Counted from the first letter of the stretch, positions 8,666 to 16,621 are shown. The stretch is DNA of 64,000 nt from Bacteroides fragilis (GCF_002849695.1 NZ_CP018937.1:1488001-1552000); one strand, 5' to 3'. Translations and numbers: made by a program. Notes: a model not told the origin generated them from the sequence alone.

Positions 8666-8699
8666 AACTCCCGATAGCTATTAAAAGCTTTCGGGAGTT
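8666..8699. terminator. Bidirectional terminator overlapping symporter 3' end
   Basis: Hairpin with stem AACTCCCGA / TCGGGAGTT and an inner GC-AGC extension, followed by a T run on the plus strand. It would terminate the HU-smalltalk transcript. The right arm lies inside the last codons of the convergent symporter gene. Confidence 0.75.
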
Positions 8700-9859
8700 T
8701 TTCTTTTCCCCATGATCTTGTCTATAATCAGAGCGATGGCTCCATCACCGGTTACGTTACAAGCTGTACCGAAACTGTCCATAGCGATATAAAGGGCGAT
8801 CATCAATGCCTGGGCCGATTCATCGAAACCGAGCATGGACTGGAGGATGCCTAAAGAAGCCATAATAGCGCCTCCGGGGACACCGGGAGCAGCAACCATC
8901 GTGATGCCAAGCATGAAAATGAAACCTGCAAACAAGGAAAAATCGAAAGGCATGCCTTGCATCATCATTAAGGCTAAAGCGCAGGCCACAATCTTCAGGG
9001 TACTTCCGGATAAATGGATAGTGGCACAAAGCGGGATGACAAATCCGGCTATATCAGCTGATACACCGTTCTTCTTGGTCTGCTCGAGTGTAACAGGGAT
9101 GGTGGCGGCTGATGACTGAGTGCCTAAAGCGGTGAAATAAGCCGGCAGCATCCGTCCCAACAAGCGGAACGGGTTTTTACGGACAAACAATGCTGCAACA
9201 GAGTACTGGAAGACCAACAGAAAGATGTGTAGTACAAAAATGACGCCAATGATCTTAATAAATACCATCAGGATGGAGAATACTTGTCCGGAATGTGTCA
9301 TGTTGAGGAAGATGCCAAAGATATAAATGGGAAGTAATGGGAGGATAACTGCACTGATCATGCGTACGATGATCTCCTGGAAGTCGCGTGCTACGTTTTT
9401 CAAAGCGTCACTGTGCAGACTGGCAAGTCCTAAGCCGAGGGTAAAGGCAAGGACAAGTGCGGTCATGACATTCATCAACGGTGGGATGGCGACCGAGAAA
9501 TAAGGTAGAATACCTTGGGCCTCACTTACCTCGTCGAGAGGTGCTCCCGGTGTAATAAGTGAGGGAAAAACGGCAGCTCCGGTGAAATAGGAGAGGAAGC
9601 CGGAGAAAAGAGTGGCACCGTAGGCAATGAGTGCGGTGACAAGTAGCATTCGTCCGGCTCCTTTACCTATGTCGGCAATGGCAATGGTGACCAGGCCGAG
9701 GATGATAAGAGGAATGGAGAAATTGAGGAACTCTCCGAAGATGGAGTTGAAGGTCACGAACAGCCGTACCAAAGGCGTCGGCAGGAAATTTCCGATAGCG
9801 ATACCAAGTATAATAGCTATGATGATACGTGGTAAAAGTCCGATGTGTATTTTCTTCAT
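8681..9859 (-). CDS. Dicarboxylate/amino acid:cation symporter (DAACS family)
   Basis: 392 residues, polytopic inner-membrane protein. Family features include the Ser-rich re-entrant loop 'ALGTQSSAATIPVTLEQ' near residue 245 (the SSAAT hairpin of GltPh-type transporters), 'IPLCATIHLSGST' near residue 275 and a C-terminal segment with 'MDSFGTACNVTGDGA' near residue 365 that holds the substrate/Na+ site. It probably takes up C4-dicarboxylates, glutamate/aspartate or Ser/Thr with Na+ or H+. It is a single gene, convergent with the HU operon and divergent from gnd. A minus-strand -7 box TACTTTTG lies about 20-30 nt upstream. Confidence 0.88.
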   Translation of the reverse strand: MKKIHIGLLPRIIIAIILGIAIGNFLPTPLVRLFVTFNSIFGEFLNFSIPLIILGLVTIAIADIGKGAGRMLLVTALIAYGATLFSGFLSYFTGAAVFPSLITPGAPLDEVSEAQGILPYFSVAIPPLMNVMTALVLAFTLGLGLASLHSDALKNVARDFQEIIVRMISAVILPLLPIYIFGIFLNMTHSGQVFSILMVFIKIIGVIFVLHIFLLVFQYSVAALFVRKNPFRLLGRMLPAYFTALGTQSSAATIPVTLEQTKKNGVSADIAGFVIPLCATIHLSGSTLKIVACALALMMMQGMPFDFSLFAGFIFMLGITMVAAPGVPGGAIMASLGILQSMLGFDESAQALMIALYIAMDSFGTACNVTGDGAIALIIDKIMGKRKTPESF

Positions 9860-9991
9860 TACGAGTTTTTAGAAGTTTGTTACAAAAGTAATATTTTATT
9901 CTGAAACTATCCGAACAAATATTTTCGATATGTGTTATAGATAATAAGAAATAGAACAAAATATCAACTGATTTAGATAAATATTACAATT

Positions 9992-11467
9992 ATGGCAACT
10001 CAGAATAAAACAGATATAGGCCTGATTGGTTTAGCTGTAATGGGAGAAAATTTAGCCTTGAACATGGAAAGTAGAGGATGGAGCGTATCGGTGTATAATC
10101 GTACGGTGCCCGGTGTGGAAGAAGGCGTGGTGGAACGTTTTATGAATGGAAGGGCTAAAGATAAGCATATAGAGGGGTTTACGGACATAAAAGATTTTGT
10201 GAATTCAATTGCTGTACCTCGTAAGATTATGATGATGGTGCGTGCCGGTAGTCCGGTGGACGAATTGATGGAGCAACTTTTCCCATACCTTTCTCCGGGT
10301 GATATATTGATTGACGGAGGTAACTCAAATTATGAAGATACAAACCGCAGAGTGAAACTGGCAGAGTCGAAAGGCTTTCTGTTCGTCGGTGCCGGTGTGT
10401 CGGGTGGAGAAGAGGGAGCCTTGAATGGAGCTTCTATCATGCCGGGCGGTTCGGAAAAAGCATGGGAGGAGGTAAAGCCCATCTTGCAGAGCATTGCAGC
10501 CAAAGCTCCCGATGGCAGTCCGTGCTGTCAGTGGGTGGGGCCTGCCGGATCGGGACACTTTGTGAAGATGATCCATAACGGGATAGAGTATGGTGATATG
10601 CAGTTGATTGCTGAAGCTTATTGGGTGATGAAAGAACTGCTGGATATGACTAATGAAGAGATGGCATCTGTGTTCACCCGTTGGAATGAAGGTAAGTTGC
10701 GGAGTTATCTGATAGAAATTACAGGCAATATACTTCGTCATAAAGATAAGACAGGGACCTATCTGATTGATAAGATTCTGGATGCTGCCGGTCAGAAGGG
10801 GACAGGTAAATGGTCGGTGATCAACGCCATGGAATTAGGTATGCCATTAGGATTGATAGCTACGGCCGTTTTTGAACGTAGCTTGTCGGCTCAGAAGGAA
10901 CTGCGTGAAACCGCCGCCCGACAGTATCAATCTAAACATTCGATGGCTGTATATAATAAACAAGATACGGAAAAAGAGATTTTCGCGGCATTGTATGCTT
11001 CGAAACTGGTTTCGTATGCTCAAGGGTTTGCGGTATTGCAGCGCGCTTCCGATGCGTTTGGATGGAGCCTCGATCTGGCTTCGATTGCACGGATGTGGAG
11101 AGGTGGTTGTATTATTCGCAGTGTTTTCCTGAATGATATTGCTGCGGCATTTGAGGCAAAAGAAAAGCCTAAACATCTGCTGCTGGCTCCTTATTTTGAA
11201 GAAGAGATCAAAGGGCTGTTGTCCGGGTGGAAGAATCTGGTGGCACAGGCCATGCGTGAGGAACTGCCTGTTCCGGCTTTCTCTTCGGCTTTGAATTATT
11301 TCTATTCGTTGGTGTCTGCTGATCTTCCGGCTAATCTGGTGCAGGCACAGCGCGATTATTTCGGTGCTCATACATTCGAGCGAAAAGATGAGTTACGAGG
11401 AGTCTTTTTCCATGAAAACTGGACTGGGCACGGAGGAGATACAAAGTCGGGTACGTATAATGTATAA
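9992..11467 (+). CDS. gnd: 6-phosphogluconate dehydrogenase, decarboxylating
   Basis: 491 residues, full length. The N-terminal Rossmann motif 'GLAVMGENLALNMESRGW' binds NADP, and the coenzyme-binding cleft has 'NRT' after strand 2. Catalytic residues are seen in 'GVSGGEEGALNGASIMPGG' (Gly/Ser loop) and 'VKMIHNGIEYGDMQLIAE' near residue 190 (Lys and Asn-Gly-Ile-Glu-Tyr). It converts 6-phosphogluconate to ribulose-5-phosphate with CO2 and NADPH release. First gene of gnd-zwf-pgl, the complete oxidative pentose phosphate branch; zwf follows after 14 nt. Confidence 0.97.
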   Translation: MATQNKTDIGLIGLAVMGENLALNMESRGWSVSVYNRTVPGVEEGVVERFMNGRAKDKHIEGFTDIKDFVNSIAVPRKIMMMVRAGSPVDELMEQLFPYLSPGDILIDGGNSNYEDTNRRVKLAESKGFLFVGAGVSGGEEGALNGASIMPGGSEKAWEEVKPILQSIAAKAPDGSPCCQWVGPAGSGHFVKMIHNGIEYGDMQLIAEAYWVMKELLDMTNEEMASVFTRWNEGKLRSYLIEITGNILRHKDKTGTYLIDKILDAAGQKGTGKWSVINAMELGMPLGLIATAVFERSLSAQKELRETAARQYQSKHSMAVYNKQDTEKEIFAALYASKLVSYAQGFAVLQRASDAFGWSLDLASIARMWRGGCIIRSVFLNDIAAAFEAKEKPKHLLLAPYFEEEIKGLLSGWKNLVAQAMREELPVPAFSSALNYFYSLVSADLPANLVQAQRDYFGAHTFERKDELRGVFFHENWTGHGGDTKSGTYNV

Positions 11468-11481
11468 GCAGAAAAAGAAAT

Positions 11482-12978
11482 ATGAGTAAATTTGTAATGA
11501 CTATCTTTGGTGCTTCGGGTGACTTGACGAAGCGTAAGTTGATGCCGGCATTGTATTCGTTGTATGTAGCCAAGCGTCTTCCGGAAGAATTTGAAATTCT
11601 CGGGGTGGGACGTACGGTTTATGAGGATGCGGACTATCGGACTTACATTTATAGTGAGATGGAGAAATTTGTGAAGTCGGAAGAGCAGAATAAGGAGAAG
11701 ATGGACGCTTTCGTTGGACATCTTCACTATCTGGCAATAGACCCGGCATTGGAAAGCGGATACGGACAACTTCGGCTGCGAATTGAAGAACTGAGCGGGG
11801 ACAGCCGGCCGGACGATTTGTTGTTTTACCTGGCTACACCTCCATCATTGTATGGCGTGATTCCGTTGCATCTGAAATCAGTACATCTGAATGAAGGTCG
11901 TGCGCGGATTATTGTTGAAAAGCCTTTTGGGTATGATCTGGAGTCGGCCGAGAAACTGAATCGAATTTATGCTTCCGTATTTGATGAACATCAGATTTAC
12001 CGAATCGATCATTTCTTAGGTAAAGAAACTGCTCAGAATTTGTTGGCTTTTCGTTTTGCCAATGGTATTTTCGAACCTTTATGGAACCGTAACTATATAG
12101 ATTATGTGGAAGTAACCGCCGTGGAAAATCTCGGAATCGAGCAACGCGGCGGTTTTTATGATACCACGGGTGCTCTTCGGGATATGGTGCAGAATCATCT
12201 GATCCAGTTGGTGGCACTTACTGCCATGGAGCCTCCCGCTGTGTTCAATGCAGATAACTTCCGTAATGAAGTGGTGAAAGTATACGAGTCTCTGACTCCT
12301 TTGACTGAAACGGATCTGAACGAACACATTGTCCGGGGACAATATACAGCCGGAGGAAACAAAAGAGGGTACCGGGAAGAGAAGAATATAGCACCGGACT
12401 CGCGCACCGAAACTTATATCGCCATGAAACTGGGGATCAGTAACTGGAGGTGGAGCGGAGTGCCTTTCTATATCCGGACAGGCAAACAAATGCCGACGAA
12501 AGTGACGGAGATTGTCGTACACTTCCGTGAAACTCCGCATCAGATGTTCCATTGTGCGGGTGGTAATTGTCCGAGGGCAAATAAACTGATTCTTCGCTTG
12601 CAGCCCAATGAAGGTATTGTATTGAAATTTGGTATGAAAGTGCCGGGACCGGGATTTGAGGTCAAACAGGTTACAATGGATTTCAGTTATGATCAGTTGG
12701 GAGGGGTGCCCGGAGGAGATGCTTATGCCCGCCTGATAGAAGACTGTATTCTGGGTGATCAGACCCTCTTTACACGAAGTGATGCCGTAGAAGCATCCTG
12801 GCATTTCTTTGACCCTATTTTGCGTTATTGGAATGAACATCCCGAGGCACCGCTATACGGCTATCCGGCAGGAACTTGGGGACCTTTGGAAAGTGAAGCT
12901 ATGATGCATGAACATGGTGCCGACTGGACCAATCCATGTAAGAATTTAACAAACACAGATCAATACTGCGAATTATGA
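11482..12978 (+). CDS. zwf: Glucose-6-phosphate 1-dehydrogenase
   Basis: 498 residues. It has the NADP motif 'GASGDLTKRKLMPALYSL' at the N-terminus and the active-site signature 'YRIDHFLGKE' near residue 173, whose Lys and His bind and oxidise glucose-6-phosphate. Also visible are 'VEKPFGYDLESA' near residue 146 and 'YIRTGKQMPTKVTEI' near residue 332. It makes 6-phosphogluconolactone and NADPH, feeding the lactonase encoded next, which overlaps its stop by 4 nt (ATGA). Gene order gnd-zwf-pgl is common in Bacteroides. Start chosen for the ribosome site AAAAAGAAAT just upstream. Confidence 0.97.
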   Translation: MSKFVMTIFGASGDLTKRKLMPALYSLYVAKRLPEEFEILGVGRTVYEDADYRTYIYSEMEKFVKSEEQNKEKMDAFVGHLHYLAIDPALESGYGQLRLRIEELSGDSRPDDLLFYLATPPSLYGVIPLHLKSVHLNEGRARIIVEKPFGYDLESAEKLNRIYASVFDEHQIYRIDHFLGKETAQNLLAFRFANGIFEPLWNRNYIDYVEVTAVENLGIEQRGGFYDTTGALRDMVQNHLIQLVALTAMEPPAVFNADNFRNEVVKVYESLTPLTETDLNEHIVRGQYTAGGNKRGYREEKNIAPDSRTETYIAMKLGISNWRWSGVPFYIRTGKQMPTKVTEIVVHFRETPHQMFHCAGGNCPRANKLILRLQPNEGIVLKFGMKVPGPGFEVKQVTMDFSYDQLGGVPGGDAYARLIEDCILGDQTLFTRSDAVEASWHFFDPILRYWNEHPEAPLYGYPAGTWGPLESEAMMHEHGADWTNPCKNLTNTDQYCEL

Positions 12979-13691
12979 AACCCTATATTTTCCCTTCGTC
13001 CATAGAGACGGCACGCGCACTGATATTACATTTGGTGAAACTGATGTTAGATGAACCGGACAGAACCTTCTGCATTGCATTCAGTGGCGGAAGCACTCCG
13101 GCACTGATGTTTGATTTATGGGCGAATGAATATACGGATATCACTCCTTGGGAACGATTGAAAGTGTTTTGGGTCGACGAGCGTTGTGTGCCTCCTGAGA
13201 ATTCGGATAGTAATTATGGGATGATGAGGTCGTTGCTGCTGAGTATCGTACCTATTCCGTACGAGAATGTGTTTCGTATCCAGGGAGAGAATAATCCAAA
13301 GAAAGAGGCTGCCCGCTATTCGAAACTGGTAATGAAGGAGGTGCCGGTGAAGAACGGTTTTCCGGTGTTCGATGTAGTATTGTTGGGAGCAGGTAATGAC
13401 GGGCATACATCGTCTATTTTTCCGGGGCAGGAAGAACTGCTTTCGACAGATCATATATATGAGGCGAATTTTAATCCGAATAACGGGCAAAAGAGGATAG
13501 CTCTGACAGGAATGCCGATTTTGAATGCGCGTAGAATCATCTTCCTGATAACGGGAAGAGTGAAGGGACCGGTTGTAGAAGACATCTTTTATTCGGGAGA
13601 TACGGGTCCGGCTGCTTACATAGCCCATCATGCTGACAATGTGGAGCTGTTCATGGATAACGCGGCGGCGGAAAAGATTATCCGCAGATAA
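12975..13691 (+). CDS. pgl: 6-phosphogluconolactonase
   Basis: 238 residues of the NagB/DevB type. Signatures are 'FSGGSTPALMFDLW' near residue 36, 'VFWVDERCVPPENSDSNYG' near residue 64 and 'LLGAGNDGHTSSIFPG' near residue 137, which hold the substrate phosphate and catalytic His. It hydrolyses 6-phosphogluconolactone between the zwf and gnd steps. It overlaps zwf by 4 nt, a sign of translational coupling, and a strong terminator follows 9 nt after the stop. Confidence 0.96.
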   Translation: MKPYIFPSSIETARALILHLVKLMLDEPDRTFCIAFSGGSTPALMFDLWANEYTDITPWERLKVFWVDERCVPPENSDSNYGMMRSLLLSIVPIPYENVFRIQGENNPKKEAARYSKLVMKEVPVKNGFPVFDVVLLGAGNDGHTSSIFPGQEELLSTDHIYEANFNPNNGQKRIALTGMPILNARRIIFLITGRVKGPVVEDIFYSGDTGPAAYIAHHADNVELFMDNAAAEKIIRR

Positions 13692-13699
13692 AAAACAAA

Positions 13700-13884
13700 A
13701 ACCGTCCGACCTTCACAGGCCGGACGGTTTTTGTTCTATTTTTGAATACGTTATTTACATACAACAATTAAACAGTATGATAATTAAAATAACAACTCAA
13801 CAAAATGGAATCCGGGAGAATCACTTCGGCCGGATTGGCTTATCTCACTTAAATGTGACTTACGTAATAATTATGACTAATTAA
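13700..13884 (-). ncRNA. Candidate small RNA in the pgl downstream spacer
   Basis: On the minus strand a TATCTTTG -7 box (plus positions 13889-13896) is preceded about 20 nt upstream by a TTG-containing -33 region, and the shared hairpin at 13701-13728 with a T run on this strand lies about 160 nt downstream. No ORF of note lies between. The region includes the palindrome TCACTTAAATGTGA near 13846. Promoter plus terminator is the only evidence. Confidence 0.3.
13701..13728. terminator. Terminator of gnd-zwf-pgl, bidirectional
   Basis: Stem ACCGTCCG / CGGACGGT with a short inner CCT/AGG stem, flanked by A-rich sequence on the left and TTTTTG on the right, so it can work on both strands. It closes the pentose phosphate operon and would also end any minus-strand transcript from the 13888-13896 promoter. 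Confidence 0.85.
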
Positions 13885-13997
13885 TGTATGGCAAAGATAG
13901 GTGGTTTTTTGCTTTGGGGCAATCACTCGATTTAGGTATTGTGAAGAGGGTTATCACTATAAGTAGGGATTGAGCCGGCCGGAAAGGAGGAGTGTGT

Positions 13998-14028
13998 TTT
14001 GTTTTATGCTCTTTAAGTTGTAAATTTG
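13998..14028 (+). promoter_or_regulatory. Promoter of the 74-aa protein gene
   Basis: TTTG at 13998-14001, a 19-nt spacer, then TAAATTTG at 14021-14028, an ideal Bacteroides promoter. It overlaps the earliest possible in-frame start at 14026, so translation must begin at the ATG at 14047. Confidence 0.7.
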
Positions 14029-14046
14029 CGGAAAAACAAGAGTAAT

Positions 14047-14271
14047 ATGGAATATAAGTTTGACGAACAGAGTGTGAAAGAATTAATGGAATGGGCGCAA
14101 GCTGCACAGCTGCCTCAAGAGCTGGAACTGAGTAAGGCAGAGCGTATTTTTGATGTGAAGCTTTGTGTGGAATCTGATTTATCCTGTATCAGAGCTCACT
14201 ATCCGGATGCTTTTTACAATCCTGCTATTACTCGCCTGTATCGTATCAAGGAGAAGCTGGAGGAGAAGTGA
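14047..14271 (+). CDS. Small cytoplasmic protein, DUF6965-like
   Basis: 74 residues from the ATG at 14047, rich in Glu/Lys/Leu and without signal peptide or membrane helix. The C-terminal half contains 'HYPDAFYNPAITRLYRIKE', a pattern that recurs in small Bacteroidales proteins (possibly DUF6965; that name is from memory). A degraded relative with 'HYPDPFYASAINRLYQIRT' is found at 29742-29849 in this same window. Function unknown. It has its own promoter and is separated from neighbours on both sides. Confidence 0.65.
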   Translation: MEYKFDEQSVKELMEWAQAAQLPQELELSKAERIFDVKLCVESDLSCIRAHYPDAFYNPAITRLYRIKEKLEEK

Positions 14272-14321
14272 CTTCCGGATATGAGTAAGTGACTTAAAAG
14301 TATGTAATCAATTTGCGATTC

Positions 14322-14369
14322 TGTGGAATTTTTCCACAATAAATGTGGAATACTCCTTTATATTCCACT
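14322..14369 (+). promoter_or_regulatory. Candidate activator sites upstream of sigma-54 promoter
   Basis: Perfect 17-nt palindrome TGTGGAATTTTTCCACA at 14322-14338, then an imperfect one (TGTGGAATA / TATTCCACT) at 14344-14369. The first site is centred about 120 nt upstream of the -12 element at 14451, the usual distance for an enhancer-binding protein. The pattern TGTG-N6-TTCCMCA is shared with sites upstream of the paralogous gene at 24865. Confidence 0.5.
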
Positions 14370-14436
14370 ATTCCAATGAAAGCTGTTTTTATATAATTAC
14401 TTGAAAATGAGTTGTCGATCTGGATTGGCATATGTC

Positions 14437-14452
14437 TGGCATGTGTATTGCA
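14437..14452 (+). promoter_or_regulatory. Sigma-54-type promoter of PepSY-like gene 1
   Basis: TGGCATGTGTATTGCA matches the RpoN consensus TGGCAC-N5-TTGCA at 15-16 of 16 informative positions, with the GG and GC dinucleotides 10 nt apart. It lies 63 nt upstream of the ATG at 14515. The paralogue at 24865 has TGGCATGTCCTTTGCC at an equivalent place. Confidence 0.65.
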
Positions 14453-14514
14453 TTATAATATTCAGATGTTTAGTTATAGTTAGTAGATCTAGAACAATTA
14501 AGTTTTCAAGAATT

Positions 14515-14829
14515 ATGAAAAAGGTATTAGTAGCATTGGTAATAGTAATGGGATTGGGATTTTCAGTAGTAAAAGCAGATGAACCTCTAAAGAAAAAATC
14601 TGCGAAAGTGGAACAGAGGGACTCACGGGAAGATTTTACGCCAATCGAGGTTAATAATCTTCCTGAGGCAGTGATTGATGAGTTATCCTGTGAGGGAGCA
14701 CTGATTAAAGAGGCTTTTATAGCCTATAGTCGTTCGGAAGGTAAACTTTACAAAGTGATTATATTATCGAGCGATTTTCATGAACAGGCAGTGTTCTTGA
14801 ATGAAAGAGGGAATATACTGAATAGATAG
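14515..14829 (+). CDS. Small secreted PepSY-like protein 1
   Basis: 104 residues from ATG 14515; an upstream extension to 14401 would run through the promoter and is rejected. Residues 1-21 form a Sec signal peptide (MKKVLVALVIVMGLGFS..., cut near VKA/D). The mature part has the PepSY/BLIP-like pattern of Bacteroidetes: 'NNLPEAVIDEL', 'ALIKEAFIAY', 'KLYKVII', 'AVFLNERGNIL', alternating helix and strands. It is periplasmic and of unknown function. The paralogue at 24865-25194 shares the signal peptide almost exactly. Unusual for this genus, both genes carry sigma-54-type promoters. A terminator follows 42 nt after the stop. Confidence 0.75.
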   Translation: MKKVLVALVIVMGLGFSVVKADEPLKKKSAKVEQRDSREDFTPIEVNNLPEAVIDELSCEGALIKEAFIAYSRSEGKLYKVIILSSDFHEQAVFLNERGNILNR

Positions 14830-14871
14830 TTTCCCAATCTTTGAAGAAAGCACACAACTGAATTTATGTTA

Positions 14872-14897
14872 AGCCTCGGTTCGAAAGAACCGGGGCT
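14872..14897 (+). terminator. Terminator of PepSY-like gene 1
   Basis: Stem AGCCTCGGTTC / GAACCGGGGCT with a GAAA loop, followed by ATTTTTTTG. Confidence 0.85.
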
Positions 14898-14961
14898 ATT
14901 TTTTTGTTCAAGAGAAATGATTCTGTATTTGAGAGGTAAATAGAATGGTTTGAAATTTATA

Positions 14962-14993
14962 ATTGTTTCCGCCTTTTCTCTTTCATACTTTTG
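14962..14993 (+). promoter_or_regulatory. Cassette promoter, copy A
   Basis: ATTG at 14962-14965, exactly 20 nt, then TACTTTTG at 14986-14993. The same ATTG-N20-TAnnTTTG arrangement, inside a longer conserved upstream block starting AAGAGAAAT, recurs at 23417 and 29256 and, with a mutated last base, at 25312. Confidence 0.7.
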
Positions 14994-14997
14994 TACT

Positions 14998-15075
14998 GTA
15001 AGCTTACAAGAGACAGGAGATTTATAGGCGGATTCTGAAAAGCCTGATAGAAAGAGTAAGAGTAAAAAGGGTATT
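14998..15075 (+). promoter_or_regulatory. Conserved leader element, copy A
   Basis: The predicted 5' leader starts with the palindrome GTAAGCTTAC (14998-15007) and contains the core TTTATAGGCGGATTCTGAAA followed by AGCC (15021-15044), then GATAGAAAGAG and a start region GGGTATTATG. The core is repeated upstream of four other ORFs in this window with 31-37 nt between core and start codon. GGC and GCC flank the GGATTCYGAAAA loop and could pair, so a structured RNA is plausible. Confidence 0.65.
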
Positions 15076-15243
15076 ATGATGAAAATCAATGGTAAGTTAG
15101 TAGGGAATTTTTTGACAGAAGGTATGATTACGGCGCTACCTGATTGGTTTGTTGTATTAGGTAAGTGTGGTAGCAATGGAAAAAATCAAAGAATGGTAGA
15201 AGCGCTTTCAATAGATGATGAATTGAATGCATATTGGGGTTGA
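15076..15243 (+). CDS. Small 55-aa protein behind leader A
   Basis: 55 codons starting at ATG 15076 (a second ATG follows directly). No signal peptide. It contains 'NFLTEGMITALPDWFVVLGK' (residues 11-30) and ends 'DDELNAYWG'. Not recognised. It is placed immediately behind the conserved leader, and its TGA lies 2 nt before the ATG of the papain-like protein, so the two are probably translationally coupled. Pairing with a candidate protease raises the idea of an inhibitor or partner, which is inference only. Confidence 0.55.
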   Translation: MMKINGKLVGNFLTEGMITALPDWFVVLGKCGSNGKNQRMVEALSIDDELNAYWG

Positions 15244-15245
15244 AT

Positions 15246-15854
15246 ATGGGAATTCGATATATAAACTATCAGGATCGCTTAGAAAATGCTTATTGCGGCG
15301 GGTATGCTTTGGCGGCCATGATTAATTTGTTCGATTCGTCACTGACTCCGGATAAACCGTATGGTAAAAGTATTTATGATCAGATTCAGGCCATACAGCG
15401 TGCAACTCTCGATAAGAACAGGAAATGTTTTATTGATAGGATAACTCGATATTTGCATGATCGGAATATTGAAGGTACATACTCTCTGCCTTCCTCGGTC
15501 TCTATGTATGCAAAAAATATGGGATTGAATCCGAGAGTCTGTTATAATGAGTCAAAGTTGAAAGAGAATCTGGTATCCGTAATAAATAATATAGGTTTAG
15601 AACAATTTAATGTTGATGATTTGATAGGGGAAGAGATATCTCTGATAGTCTCTTCGGGAATACCAGTTGTTGAAAATGTTACTAATTTTTCTATCATGAA
15701 CTCTCTGGCATTGGTGGAAGGGGGAATGCATTGGATTGCTATTGGCGATATAAAAGTCGCGAGTGGAGAAAATATGTATTACGATCCTGAATCAGTGGGA
15801 AAACCTCCTTATGAATATTCTGGCTTAAACATTGTGTTGAATCCTTTTCAGTGA
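15246..15854 (+). CDS. Papain-fold (C39-like) cysteine protease-like protein
   Basis: 202 residues from ATG 15246; the TTG at 15234 would overlap the upstream stop and is less likely. Near the N-terminus 'ENAYCGGYALAAMINLF' has a Cys at the head of a helix as in papain-like and C39 peptidases. The C-terminal 'GGMHWIAIGDI' and 'MYYDPESVG' supply the His and Asp expected in the same fold. No signal peptide or membrane segment is seen. The catalytic assignment rests on these short motifs. It is second behind leader A, and leader copy B starts 10 nt after its stop. It could process a peptide, act as a toxin, or be a related transpeptidase/deamidase. Confidence 0.55.
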   Translation: MGIRYINYQDRLENAYCGGYALAAMINLFDSSLTPDKPYGKSIYDQIQAIQRATLDKNRKCFIDRITRYLHDRNIEGTYSLPSSVSMYAKNMGLNPRVCYNESKLKENLVSVINNIGLEQFNVDDLIGEEISLIVSSGIPVVENVTNFSIMNSLALVEGGMHWIAIGDIKVASGENMYYDPESVGKPPYEYSGLNIVLNPFQ

Positions 15855-15864
15855 TTTTGCCGTG

Positions 15865-15925
15865 TTTTATAGGCGGATTCCGAAAAGCCTTGAATAGAGT
15901 AGGAAAAGCTTAAGGGTATTATAAT
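15865..15925 (+). promoter_or_regulatory. Conserved leader element, copy B (intercistronic)
   Basis: Core TTTTATAGGCGGATTCCGAA followed by AAGCC (15865-15889), then GAATAGAGTAGGAAAA and AGGGTATTATAATATG. No promoter box precedes it; it directly follows the stop of the papain-like gene. That suggests the element works in RNA rather than as part of a promoter. Confidence 0.6.
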
Positions 15926-16423
15926 ATGAAAGTATGTATGTCGTCTAAAAAGGGAAACAATGGTTCTGTTGCTAAAATTCAAGGTCATTACTACAATAAT
16001 AATGATGACTCTTGTTTTCAGGAAATAAACGAAATGGCCCCAATTTCTATTAAAGCTTGTAAGGGGAATCAGTTGCTTATTACGCTTACCGTTTTGGATA
16101 CTTGGTGTGAGAAAGCCGGTGACGGAGCATGGTTTGCTATTAAAGTTAATAATAAAATTGTAGCACGGGGATTGTATTCTGTGGCAATGGATGGACAACG
16201 TGTTCCCATTACTTTACAGGCAATGGTTGATGTCACTTCGTTGGAAGAAGATATTACGATCAGAGCTATGTGGTGTAATTGTGAGGGAACTTCCGGCAGA
16301 GCTTGCTGCATAGGAGAATTCTCAGAATCAATACTTACTGTGTTAGTGAATGACTGGAACATAGCTAATTCAAAATTAGAAGAAATGACTAAGAATTTAT
16401 CTAAAATTCCGGGTCTGAAATAA
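15926..16423 (+). CDS. Unknown 165-aa protein behind leader B
   Basis: 165 residues, no signal peptide. Cys-rich (Cys at about residues 4, 30, 45, 61, 116, 118, 126 and 127) and with alternating hydrophobic strands ('QLLITLTVLDTWCE', 'GAWFAIKVNNKIVARGLYSV', 'VPITLQAMVDVTSL'), suggesting a beta-sandwich. Not recognised. It shares transcription with the 55-aa and papain-like genes and is closed by a strong terminator at 16451-16490. A lectin-like or binding role is a guess from the predicted fold. Confidence 0.55.
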   Translation: MKVCMSSKKGNNGSVAKIQGHYYNNNDDSCFQEINEMAPISIKACKGNQLLITLTVLDTWCEKAGDGAWFAIKVNNKIVARGLYSVAMDGQRVPITLQAMVDVTSLEEDITIRAMWCNCEGTSGRACCIGEFSESILTVLVNDWNIANSKLEEMTKNLSKIPGLK

Positions 16424-16450
16424 GGCGGACAACGATAAGTCATGGATTAT

Positions 16451-16490
16451 ACGGGCAGTGAATTAATGGCGGCATTTGTTCACTGCCCGT
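16451..16490 (+). terminator. Terminator of cassette A/B operon
   Basis: 12-bp perfect stem ACGGGCAGTGAA / TTCACTGCCCGT with a 16-nt loop, followed by TTTTG. Confidence 0.85.
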
Positions 16491-16588
16491 TTTGTCGGAT
16501 TTATCAAAAAAGTAAATAAAAAAGTCATATCTACTTTATGGAAGTTATAATTATGGGTGGTATTATTTACGGGTTTCAGAATAATTCA

Positions 16589-16596
16589 TATCTTTG
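16589..16596 (+). promoter_or_regulatory. -7 box of the CBM9/glycosylhydrolase gene
   Basis: TATCTTTG, the Bacteroides -7 consensus, 25 nt upstream of the start at 16622; the -33 region (TATTT near 16565) is weaker. Confidence 0.5.
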
Positions 16597-16621
16597 AAGC
16601 TGTAACTAAAACTAATCAATA

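Noticed and set aside
12079..12840. 253-residue ORF antisense to zwf
   Set aside because: Shadow of a well-supported gene, no ribosome site or motif.
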